From Paracoccaceae bacterium (GTDB lineage: Bacteria > Pseudomonadota > Alphaproteobacteria > Rhodobacterales > Rhodobacteraceae): a DNA stretch of 12,585 nucleotides. The stretch spans positions 1 through 12,585 of the forward strand of contig SKWJ01000486.1 of the NCBI GenBank assembly GCA_007128995.1. Reading direction: 5' to 3'. Made by a program: the position numbers and the translations under genes. Shown piece after piece: positions 6,378 to 12,585 of this stretch (position 1 is its first letter; the number at the start of each line of letters is the position of its first letter). The notes beneath the pieces were generated by a model, which worked only from the letters and a program-made list of their open reading frames with translations, was not told the DNA's origin and did no database searches.

Positions 6378-7711
6378 GACCGGTAATCCGCATTGATCTC
6401 GACATAGCGCGCGGTCAGATCGCAGGTCCATATCGTGGCCGCTCCGACCCCCAGCCGCAGATCGACCCCCAAAACCAGATCGGAATTCTTCATATACTCT
6501 GCACCGATCTCTTCGGCATAGCTGGGCGCGCGTTCGCCATTCACGGCAACCAGATGCGGGCCGAACCGGATCGACAGACGGTCACGGTCGGCCTCGGCGC
6601 CGGATTTTCCGACCGCCATCACAATGCGGCCCCAGTTCGGGTCTTCCCCGGCGGCAGCGGTCTTGACCAGCGGCGAATTGGCGATCGACAGGGCAATCTT
6701 GCGCGCATCGGCATCCGAACGCGCCCCGGTGACCACCACTTCGATGAATTTGCTCGCACCCTCACCATCGCGCACGACCTGATGGGCAAGATCCGTCATC
6801 ACACTTTCAAGGGCCCTGGAAAAGCTTTCGCCTTCGGGGCTGTCAGGGTCCGTTATCTGGGCTGCGTCGGTCTTGCCGGTCGCAGCCACCAGCAACATGT
6901 CCGACGTGGACGTGTCGCTGTCCACGGTGATGCAATTGAAACTGCGCGCGGTCAGTCGGCTGACAACGGTCTGCAGCGCCGTCTGCGTGATCTGGGCATC
7001 GGTAAAGATATAAACCAGCATTGTCGCCATATCGGGTGCGATCATGCCAGAGCCTTTGGCAATGCCCGCGATCCTGACCTCGCCCCCGGGCAGCGTCGCG
7101 CTTGCCTGCGCGCCCTTGGGGAATGTGTCGGTGGTCATGATTGCGCGCGCGGCATCGGGAAGACCAGTTTCACAAAGTGCCTCGACCAGCCCATCCATGG
7201 CCTGCGCGATGCGCTCATGCGGCAGCGGCTCTCCGATCACACCTGTCGAGGCCGTGAAGATGCGGTTTTCGGGCAGGTCCAGTTTCTGTGCCAGCGCGCT
7301 GCACAATGCCACGACCGACTGTGTCCCGCGCGCCCCTGTAAAGGCGTTTGCATTGCCGGAATTGACCAGGATTGCAGCGCCCTCGGGCGATGCGTGCGTA
7401 ATCTTGGCCTGCGCATCCACGACCGATGCGGCCCGCGTGGCCGATCGGGTGAATGTACCCGCCATCACTGTGCCGGGCGCAAGATGGGCCAGCATGACAT
7501 CCGTCCGGTCCTTGTAGCGCACGCCGGCGCTGGCGGATGCGAAGCGCGCCCCTGCAATCAGGGGAAGGTCCGGGAAGTTGGCAGGGGCGAGAGGCGATAC
7601 TTTCGGCGCTGGTTTGGCCTGCGCTGCGGGGCTTTCGGTCTGACTTTCCCGCAACTGCGCCTTGAGGGATTTTAACTTGCGCTTGAGCTTCTTTTTCGCG
7701 CCCATTGCCAT
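6374..7711 (-). CDS. argJ: Bifunctional glutamate N-acetyltransferase / amino-acid acetyltransferase
   Basis: ArgJ moves the acetyl group from N-acetylornithine to glutamate, recycling acetyl in arginine biosynthesis, and can also acetylate glutamate from acetyl-CoA. The precursor cuts itself in two before a threonine nucleophile: here T230 in APDMATMLVY. Other signatures are VNSGNANAFTG (116-126), TGVIGEPLP (156-164) and MTTDTFPK (192-199). The 445 residues exceed the usual 400-415 because of a basic N-terminal extension (about residues 1-37, KKKLKRKLKSLK then an Ala/Pro linker) before the normal start region VSPLAPANFPDL. A GGAG site lies 3 nt from the ATG at 7711 and 9 nt from another ATG at 7705, so the protein may begin at MGAKKK. 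The gene follows ppi by 63 bp and overlaps mutT. Confidence 0.95.
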   Translation of the reverse strand: MAMGAKKKLKRKLKSLKAQLRESQTESPAAQAKPAPKVSPLAPANFPDLPLIAGARFASASAGVRYKDRTDVMLAHLAPGTVMAGTFTRSATRAASVVDAQAKITHASPEGAAILVNSGNANAFTGARGTQSVVALCSALAQKLDLPENRIFTASTGVIGEPLPHERIAQAMDGLVEALCETGLPDAARAIMTTDTFPKGAQASATLPGGEVRIAGIAKGSGMIAPDMATMLVYIFTDAQITQTALQTVVSRLTARSFNCITVDSDTSTSDMLLVAATGKTDAAQITDPDSPEGESFSRALESVMTDLAHQVVRDGEGASKFIEVVVTGARSDADARKIALSIANSPLVKTAAAGEDPNWGRIVMAVGKSGAEADRDRLSIRFGPHLVAVNGERAPSYAEEIGAEYMKNSDLVLGVDLRLGVGAATIWTCDLTARYVEINADYRS

Positions 7712-7728
7712 CTACTCCATGACTGAAC

Positions 7729-7751
7729 CCGGGCCCGTCACGCAGGCCCGG
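7729..7751 (-). repeat. Hairpin between ppi and argJ
   Basis: CCGGGCC (7729-7735) pairs perfectly with GGCCCGG (7745-7751) over a 9-nt loop, midway in the 63-bp gap after the ppi stop. No T-tract follows on the minus strand, so it is more likely to be an RNA-processing or 3'-protecting hairpin, or a weak attenuator, than a full terminator. Confidence 0.4.
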
Positions 7752-7774
7752 ATCTTGTCCTACACGGCAAAGGT

Positions 7775-8632
7775 TCAGTCGTCCAGCAGCTCGGAGCGGG
7801 TCAGGATCTGGGGGTCGAACCCTTCATATTCGCGCTCGATGGTGGCGGCGTCTGTGGCGCTGAGCAGGGCGGCCTGCGCCGCTTCGCGCTGCAGGCTTTC
7901 TTCAAGCGCCTCGCGGACATCTTCAAGCGCGGGTGCCTGCGACATGCGGGTGTCATTCAGAAGCACAAGGTGCCAGCCGAACTGTGTTTCCAGCGGCCCA
8001 AGATACTCGCCCACCTCCAGCGATTGCACTGCGGTCTCGAATTCGGGGATCATCGCACCCAAGCCGAACCAGCCCAGTGATCCGCCGCCAGCAGCCGCGC
8101 CGTCCATGGAATGCTCGCGCGCCAGTTCCGCAAAATCGGCGCCATCGTCGAGTTGAGCGCGCAGAGCAGCGGCCTCTTCTTCGGTCTCGACGATGATATG
8201 CGATGCATTGAATTCCGGCGTCGGCTCGCGGCCGTCAAATTCGGTCACGAATGCCTCATAAGCCGTCGTAACGTTATCTTCACTCAGCGCCGCTTCGGCG
8301 GCGCGGGTCAGCGCCGTATTGGCAATGAAGGCGCGCTGCTCATTCTCCAGTGTGATCTGTTCGCGCGCGCTGAGCGTGCCCTCGGTCTGCTGCATGAGGG
8401 CCGTCTGTTCTATCAGCTGCTCGACCAGCGGCTCGAACAGGGCTTCGGGTGGCATGGCGCGGAACTGTTCCGGCAGGCTGTCACGTGCGGCCAGCAGATG
8501 GCCAAGCGTGATTTCGGTACCGTTTACAGTGGCCAGAACCGTGTCGCGCGAGGCGTCGGTTTGCGCAAGCGCAGGCGTGGACAGGGCCAGTGAGGCCACC
8601 AGCGCGACACCGAAACGTGAAAAACGGGGCAT
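7775..8632 (-). CDS. Parvulin-type peptidyl-prolyl cis-trans isomerase, exported
   Basis: A periplasmic folding catalyst of the PpiC/SurA rotamase type. The ATG at 8632 has AGGAG with 7-nt spacing and opens a clear signal peptide: basic MPRFSR, hydrophobic core, then ALA before QT, so cleavage is likely after residue 23. The mature protein has 262 residues. An N-terminal helical chaperone-like part (about 30-135) precedes the parvulin domain (about 139-229), seen as FNASHIIVET, FAELAREHSMDGAAAGGGSLGWFG, MIPEFETAVQSLEVGEY and TQFGWHLVLL. The frame remains open upstream to 9184, but this is antisense to secA and lacks a better start. It is divergent from secA, which exports such proteins, and heads the ppi-argJ-mutT run. 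Confidence 0.93.
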   Translation of the reverse strand: MPRFSRFGVALVASLALSTPALAQTDASRDTVLATVNGTEITLGHLLAARDSLPEQFRAMPPEALFEPLVEQLIEQTALMQQTEGTLSAREQITLENEQRAFIANTALTRAAEAALSEDNVTTAYEAFVTEFDGREPTPEFNASHIIVETEEEAAALRAQLDDGADFAELAREHSMDGAAAGGGSLGWFGLGAMIPEFETAVQSLEVGEYLGPLETQFGWHLVLLNDTRMSQAPALEDVREALEESLQREAAQAALLSATDAATIEREYEGFDPQILTRSELLDD

Positions 8633-8669
8633 ATTTCTTCTCCTGGCAGGACGCGACGGGCGCGCGTCG

Positions 8670-8698
8670 TTGACACTTTTGGGGCCGCCCATTACATC
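8670..8698 (+). promoter_or_regulatory. secA: Candidate secA promoter
   Basis: TTGACA (8670-8675) is a perfect -35, with TACATC (8693-8698) at 17-bp spacing as a weak -10. Transcription would begin near 8705, leaving a leader of about 150 nt before secA. No SecM-like secreted leader peptide is seen in that leader. Confidence 0.4.
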
Positions 8699-8720
8699 GC
8701 TGACAGGTTTGGCCTGTCTT
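8691..8720 (-). promoter_or_regulatory. Candidate ppi promoter, overlapping the secA promoter
   Basis: On the minus strand AAGACA (8720-8715) and TGTAAT (8696-8691) are 18 bp apart, matching four and five of six consensus bases. The -10 box shares bases with the rightward -10 of secA. The implied leader to the ppi ATG is about 50 nt. Confidence 0.4.
8702..8718. repeat. Inverted repeat in the secA-ppi divergent region
   Basis: GACAGG (8702-8707) and CCTGTC (8713-8718) are perfect inverted arms around TTTGG. The dyad lies between the -35 and -10 of the leftward promoter and at the probable start of the secA transcript, so it could be a shared operator or a 5' hairpin of the secA mRNA. Confidence 0.4.
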
Positions 8721-8855
8721 TGGGGGCCCTTGCGGTTCATCTGCCCTTCTATGGAAGCCAGCGCGCACGGGCAACCCCGGCACTGGCCGCAGGTCATGAC
8801 GAATTGGTTAGCGGCACGAATATCAGCCGCGCGATGTATGAGAGGCTGAAATTGC

Positions 8856-11546
8856 ATGCTGGGTCTTGGGGCGATCACGAAGAAGGTTTTTGGAACGGCA
8901 AATGACCGCAAGGTCAAATCCGTTCGTCCGCTGGTCGCGCAGATCAACGCGCTGGAGGCAGATTTCAAGGTCATGTCCGACGAGGCTCTGATGGCCAAGA
9001 CCGCCGAGCTGAAGGCGCGGGTCGCAGAGGGTGCAACTCTCGAAGAGGTGCTGCCCGAAGCCTTTGCAAATTGCCGCGAGGGGGCGCGTCGGGCGCTGGG
9101 GTTGCGCGCCTTTGACGTACAGCTTATCGGCGGAATATTCCTGCATCGTGGCAATATTGCCGAAATGAAAACCGGCGAGGGCAAGACCCTTGTCGCGACA
9201 TTCCCGGCCTATCTGAACGCGCTGACCGGCGATGGTGTCCATATCGTGACCGTGAATGATTATCTTGCCCGGCGCGACTCTGAGTGGATGGGAAAGGTCT
9301 ATGAGAAGTTGGGCATGCGCTGTGGCGTGGTCTATTCACAGCAGCCCGAACCCGAGAAGAAACAGGCCTATGCCGCTGATGTGACCTATGCCACCAATAA
9401 CGAACTGGGCTTCGATTATCTGCGCGACAATATGCGGTTGCGGCGTGAAGAGATGAACCAGCGCGGCCATAATTTCGCGATCGTCGACGAGGTGGACTCG
9501 ATTCTGATTGACGAGGCCCGCACACCGCTCATCATTTCGGGCCCGGCAGAGGACAAGTCGGACCTCTATGTCAAGGTCAACACGCTGATCCCGTCACTGG
9601 AACCGGAGCACTACACAGTCGACGAGAAGATTCGCAACGCGACCCTGTCGGATGAAGGCAACGAGTTTATCGAAACCAAACTGCTTGAGGCCGGGTTGCT
9701 GGAAGACGGGCAGTCGCTTTACGATCCCGAATCCACCTCTCTGGTGCATCATGTCAATCAGGGTTTGCGCGCGCACAAACTGTTTCACAAGGATCAGAAC
9801 TACATTGTCCGCGATGGTCAGGTGGTCCTGATTGATGAATTCACGGGCCGGATGATGGCAGGGCGGCGGCTGTCCGAGGGCCTGCATCAAGCGATCGAAG
9901 CAAAAGAGAACTGTGCGATCCAGCCCGAGAATGTGACCTATGCGTCGGTTACGTTCCAGAACTATTTCCGGCTTTACAAGAAACTGGGCGGGATGACCGG
10001 GACAGCTTCGACCGAAGCTGACGAATTTCAGGAAATCTACAGTCTGGGCGTGGTCGAGATTCCGACCAACCTGCCGATCGCGCGCGAAGATGAACATGAT
10101 CAGGTCTATCGCACCGCCCGCGAAAAGCTGGAGGGCGTGCTGGAAGAGATCCGCACAGCCCATGCCAAAGGCCAGCCGATTCTTGTGGGAACGACCTCTA
10201 TCGAGAAATCGGAAGAACTGTCGGCCCTGCTGAAAAGCGCCGACATTCCCCATAACGTGCTGAACGCGCGCCAGCATGCGCAGGAAGCCCAGATCGTGGG
10301 GGATGCGGGGCGTCTGGGGGCTGTCACGATTGCCACCAACATGGCCGGACGCGGAACCGACATTCAGTTGGGTGGCAATGTGGAAATGCGGGTCATGCAG
10401 GCGCTGGCCGAAAGCCCCGAAGCAGATCCAGCCGAAGTTCGCGCGCGGATAGAAGCGGAAGTGGCTGAAGAAAAGAAGCAGGTGATCGCCGCTGGCGGCT
10501 TGTTCGTTCTCGCCACGGAACGCCATGAGAGCCGGCGGATCGACAATCAGCTTCGCGGTCGTTCGGGGCGCCAAGGGGATCCGGGGCGCTCGGTCTTCTT
10601 CCTCAGCCTCGAAGATGATCTGATGCGCATTTTCGGATCTGAACGCCTTGAAAAGGTTTTGTCGACACTTGGGATGAAAGAGGGCGAAGCCATTGTCCAT
10701 CCATGGGTGAACAAATCGCTTGAAAAGGCTCAGGGCAAGGTCGAGGCGCGCAATTTCGACATCCGCAAGGAGCTTTTGAAATACGACAATGTCATGAACG
10801 ATCAGCGCCGTGTGATCTTTGACCAGCGCCTCGAGATCATGGAAGCCGATGATCTGTCCGAAATTGTTGATGACATGCGCCATCAGGTGATCGACGACCT
10901 GATTGATACCCACATGCCGCCGAAATCCTATTCGGAACAATGGGACATGGAAGGGTTGCGCAAAGAGGTGCGCGAGACGCTGGGCTTTGACATTCCCGCC
11001 GAGGAATGGGGCGAGGAAGACGGCGTCGATCAGGACGTTGTGCGTGAAAGGCTGGTCGAGCGGTCGGACGCGCTCATGGTCGAGAAGCAGGGCCAGTTCG
11101 GAGAAGAGACGCTGCGCAATCTGGAAAAGCAGGTCTTGCTGGAAACGATTGATCGCAAATGGCGCGAACATCTGCTGAACCTCGATTATCTGCGATCGGC
11201 TGTCCGCTTCCGTGGATATGCGCAAAAAGACCCGCTGAACGAATACAAGACTGACGGGTTTGTGCTGTTCGAGAAGATGCTGAATTCGCTGCGCGAAGAT
11301 GTGTCGCGCTACCTGTCGCGCATTCGCCCGCTGAGCGAGGAAGAACAAAAGGCGATGCTGCAGCAGATTGCACTGCAACAGCAAAGCGTGAGGGTTGCGC
11401 AAGAGAATGACGGCACACCACCTGTGCCGCTGATCGACGGGTTTGATGAAACCGATCCGGCGACCTGGGGCAATCCTGGCCGCAATGATCCCTGTCCCTG
11501 CGGGTCGGGGAAGAAGTTCAAGCATTGCCATGGGCGGGTTCTGTAG
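8856..11546 (+). CDS. secA: Protein translocase ATPase SecA
   Basis: The essential motor that drives unfolded preproteins through SecYEG. The 896 residues match the normal full length (E. coli 901). Walker A is MKTGEGKT (104-111), Walker B/DEAD is VDEVD (210-214) with [15 protein letters not shown] after it, VNDYLARRD is at 133-141, and the second motor domain has [10 protein letters not shown] (494-503) and [13 protein letters not shown] (565-577). The helical scaffold and wing domains follow ([25 protein letters not shown]). The C terminus carries the zinc/SecB-binding motif with C880, C882, C891 and H892 in [14 protein letters not shown]. The ATG at 8856 has GAGAGG about 10 nt upstream and the protein begins MLGLG, a typical SecA start. 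No SecM gene precedes it. Confidence 0.99.
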   Translation: MLGLGAITKKVFGTANDRKVKSVRPLVAQINALEADFKVMSDEALMAKTAELKARVAEGATLEEVLPEAFANCREGARRALGLRAFDVQLIGGIFLHRGNIAEMKTGEGKTLVATFPAYLNALTGDGVHIVTVNDYLARRDSEWMGKVYEKLGMRCGVVYSQQPEPEKKQAYAADVTYATNNELGFDYLRDNMRLRREEMNQRGHNFAIVDEVDSILIDEARTPLIISGPAEDKSDLYVKVNTLIPSLEPEHYTVDEKIRNATLSDEGNEFIETKLLEAGLLEDGQSLYDPESTSLVHHVNQGLRAHKLFHKDQNYIVRDGQVVLIDEFTGRMMAGRRLSEGLHQAIEAKENCAIQPENVTYASVTFQNYFRLYKKLGGMTGTASTEADEFQEIYSLGVVEIPTNLPIAREDEHDQVYRTAREKLEGVLEEIRTAHAKGQPILVGTTSIEKSEELSALLKSADIPHNVLNARQHAQEAQIVGDAGRLGAVTIATNMAGRGTDIQLGGNVEMRVMQALAESPEADPAEVRARIEAEVAEEKKQVIAAGGLFVLATERHESRRIDNQLRGRSGRQGDPGRSVFFLSLEDDLMRIFGSERLEKVLSTLGMKEGEAIVHPWVNKSLEKAQGKVEARNFDIRKELLKYDNVMNDQRRVIFDQRLEIMEADDLSEIVDDMRHQVIDDLIDTHMPPKSYSEQWDMEGLRKEVRETLGFDIPAEEWGEEDGVDQDVVRERLVERSDALMVEKQGQFGEETLRNLEKQVLLETIDRKWREHLLNLDYLRSAVRFRGYAQKDPLNEYKTDGFVLFEKMLNSLREDVSRYLSRIRPLSEEEQKAMLQQIALQQQSVRVAQENDGTPPVPLIDGFDETDPATWGNPGRNDPCPCGSGKKFKHCHGRVL

Positions 11547-11574
11547 CGTATCCGCGTCCTGAAAGCCGGTCCCC

Positions 11575-11598
11575 AGCGCGCCCCCTTGCGGGCGTGCT
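11575..11598. terminator. Hairpin between convergent secA and radC
   Basis: AGCGCGCCC (11575-11583) pairs with GGGCGTGCT (11590-11598), nine pairs with one G-T, around a 6-nt loop. It lies 28 nt past the secA stop and 32 nt past the radC stop, where a shared terminator is expected. There is no T-tract on either side, so a rho-independent function is uncertain. Confidence 0.35.
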
Positions 11599-11630
11599 CC
11601 TGCGCCTGTGCTGGCCGGTTACGTGTCAGG

Positions 11631-12395
11631 CTAAAGCAGCCCTTCCGCCCGAAAGCTTATTTCACAGGATTTACCGATCACGATATGGTCGTGCAATGTG
11701 ATCGAGAGGGCATCTGCCGCAATCCGGATCTGTTGTGTCATTGCAATATCCGCTTCCGACGGTGTCGGGTCGCCTGAGGGATGATTATGCACCAGCAACA
11801 GCGCGGATGCGTTCAGTTCCAGCGCGCGCCGCATGATTTCGCGCGGATAGACGGGCACATGATCGACTGTGCCTTCGCCCTGCGCCTCATCCGCGATCAG
11901 GACATTCTTGCGGTCAAGGAAGAGGATACGAAACTGCTCGGTTTCGCGATGTGACATGGTGGTGTGGCAATAATCCAGAACCGCAGTCCAGCCGGACAGG
12001 ACGGGCCGGTTGATGACCCGCGCGCGCGCCATGCGTTGCGCGCAGGCCTCGATCAGTTTCAATTCGGTGATCACGGCATCGCCCACCCCCTCGACCGCGC
12101 GCAGACGGGCAGGGGAGGCCGATACCACACGGTTGAAATCCCCCAATTCGGCCAGAAGCCGATGGGCAAGGGGTTTCACATCCTGCCGGGGAATGGCGCG
12201 GAACAGAACCAGTTCCAGCAATTCGTAATCCGGCATGGCCGCTGCGCCCCCGGAAAGGAAGCGGGCGCGCAGCCTTTGGCGGTGATCCTTCAGATAGGAG
12301 GGGGTCTTTTGTGCAGTCATGCTGGCGAATGCCCCTGTTGCATCCGCGAACAAGGGTAAACGGGCTTCTTCGAAATACTGGCGGTCCTCACTCAT
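11631..12395 (-). CDS. radC: RadC family JAB/JAMM-domain protein
   Basis: A 254-residue member of the RadC (UPF0758) family. Its biochemical role is unsettled; the name comes from an early DNA-repair link, and it is induced with competence in several bacteria. An N-terminal helix-hairpin-helix-like part (LRAVEGVGDAVITELKLI, 98-115) precedes a C-terminal JAMM metalloprotease-like domain (about 130-254). The metal motif HNHPSGDPTPSEAD (203-216) is intact, with H203, H205 and D216 in the HxH-x10-D spacing; EGTVDHVPVYPREI (174-187) lies just before it. The ATG at 12395 has a poor ribosome-binding site; an internal ATG at 12320 is possible but would lose residues 1-25. A CtrA-like site lies 23 bp upstream. 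Confidence 0.95.
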   Translation of the reverse strand: MSEDRQYFEEARLPLFADATGAFASMTAQKTPSYLKDHRQRLRARFLSGGAAAMPDYELLELVLFRAIPRQDVKPLAHRLLAELGDFNRVVSASPARLRAVEGVGDAVITELKLIEACAQRMARARVINRPVLSGWTAVLDYCHTTMSHRETEQFRILFLDRKNVLIADEAQGEGTVDHVPVYPREIMRRALELNASALLLVHNHPSGDPTPSEADIAMTQQIRIAADALSITLHDHIVIGKSCEISFRAEGLL

Positions 12396-12418
12396 GGCGC
12401 CAAGCCTGCCAGATCGAG

Positions 12419-12434
12419 GTTAATGCTTCCTTAA
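12419..12434 (-). promoter_or_regulatory. CtrA-type binding site upstream of radC
   Basis: On the minus strand the sequence reads TTAA-GGAAGCA-TTAAC, a perfect match to the alphaproteobacterial CtrA consensus TTAA-N7-TTAAC; on the plus strand it is TTAA-N7-TTAA. It lies 23 bp upstream of the radC ATG and 36 bp upstream of the divergent ATG at 12471. No other TTAA-N7-TTAA was noticed in the window. Binding by CtrA is inferred. Confidence 0.55.
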
Positions 12435-12440
12435 GCCCGC

Positions 12441-12457
12441 CTGGTGACCGCCACCAG
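12441..12457 (+). repeat. Inverted repeat overlapping a ribosome-binding site
   Basis: CTGGTG (12441-12446) and CACCAG (12452-12457) are perfect arms around a 5-nt loop. The right arm runs into AGAGG (12456-12460), the likely ribosome-binding site of the ATG at 12471, so an RNA hairpin here could affect translation of that frame. Confidence 0.3.
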
Positions 12458-12470
12458 AGGAAAGATACCC

Positions 12471-12585
12471 ATGGACGGCTTTGAGGCCAAAGCAGGCGGC
12501 TGTCTGTTTCGGGTCTGGCGCGGGATCAAGCCGCAGGGGCCACGCCCGCCCCTGCAATCGCGCTGTTGCTGTCGCTTGCGCTCTG
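12471..12585 (+). CDS. Unrecognised reading frame, 3' truncated
   Basis: An ATG at 12471 follows AGAGGAAAG with about 10-nt spacing and stays open to the window end (38 codons, starting MDGFEAKAGG). I do not recognise the product. The last codons read as Arg/Cys-rich (SRCCCRLRS), which is unlike real protein in this genome, whereas another plus frame over the same bases reads ATPAPAIALLLSLAL, like a signal peptide core, but has no start codon in the window. Either the true gene begins in another way, there is a frameshift, or this is only a short frame. Confidence 0.3.
   Translation, partial: MDGFEAKAGGCLFRVWRGIKPQGPRPPLQSRCCCRLRS

Noticed and set aside
6378..6431. Upstream ATG start for MutT adding 18 residues
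   Set aside because: The added residues lie within argJ, and the GTG at 6377 gives a 4-nt overlap and the usual MutT length.
8720..8905. Possible secA leader peptide (61 codons from a TTG), considered as a SecM-like regulator
   Set aside because: No ribosome-binding site, no signal peptide and no arrest-like motif; it runs into the secA coding region in another frame.
8633..9184. N-terminal extension of the parvulin frame into secA antisense
   Set aside because: The ATG at 8632 has an ideal ribosome-binding site and starts a signal peptide; the upstream part lacks both.
9594..11531. 645-codon open frame antisense to secA
   Set aside because: Long antisense frames are common opposite conserved GC-rich genes; secA is unmistakable on the plus strand and this frame has no family features.

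Overview
The window looks like chromosomal DNA from an alphaproteobacterium of the Rhodobacterales (Rhodobacteraceae-type). This is an inference from protein style, high GC with GCG/CGC-rich codons, and the gene order secA / parvulin / argJ / mutT. There is no sign of phage, IS element, CRISPR array, tRNA or rRNA, so it is mostly a housekeeping region with a few unusual regulatory and intergenic structures.

Left part (1-3496): the 3' end of a SAM-dependent methyltransferase gene runs rightward and meets a leftward threonine-degradation cluster. In transcription order the cluster is an XRE/cupin regulator (2918-3496), kbl (1643-2830) and tdh (621-1646). Kbl and Tdh convert L-threonine plus CoA and NAD+ to glycine and acetyl-CoA, and the two genes overlap by ATGA. 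A TTGACA box with a dyad AATCCG-N6-CGGATT lies between the regulator and kbl and is a plausible operator.

Middle (3497-5864): a 308-bp intergenic stretch holds a 127-bp element bounded by a perfect 16-nt inverted repeat with internal hairpins. It is followed by leftward genes for a COQ8/ADCK-like ABC1 (UbiB family) kinase and a cupin D-lyxose isomerase.

Right-middle (5979-8632): the leftward run ppi (secreted parvulin), argJ (with an unusual basic N-terminal extension) and mutT (GTG start overlapping the argJ stop) ends in a probable terminator at about 5930. A compact divergent promoter region (8633-8855) separates it from rightward secA (8856-11546), which is full length with a C-terminal zinc motif.

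Right end (11547-12585): secA converges on leftward radC (JAMM family). Upstream of radC lies a perfect TTAA-N7-TTAAC match to the CtrA consensus, shared with a divergent, truncated and unrecognised rightward reading frame. No new defence or mobile system is visible. The best leads are the CtrA-type site at radC, the 16-nt inverted-repeat element, loss of all four structural-zinc cysteines in Tdh, and the candidate kbl-tdh operator.
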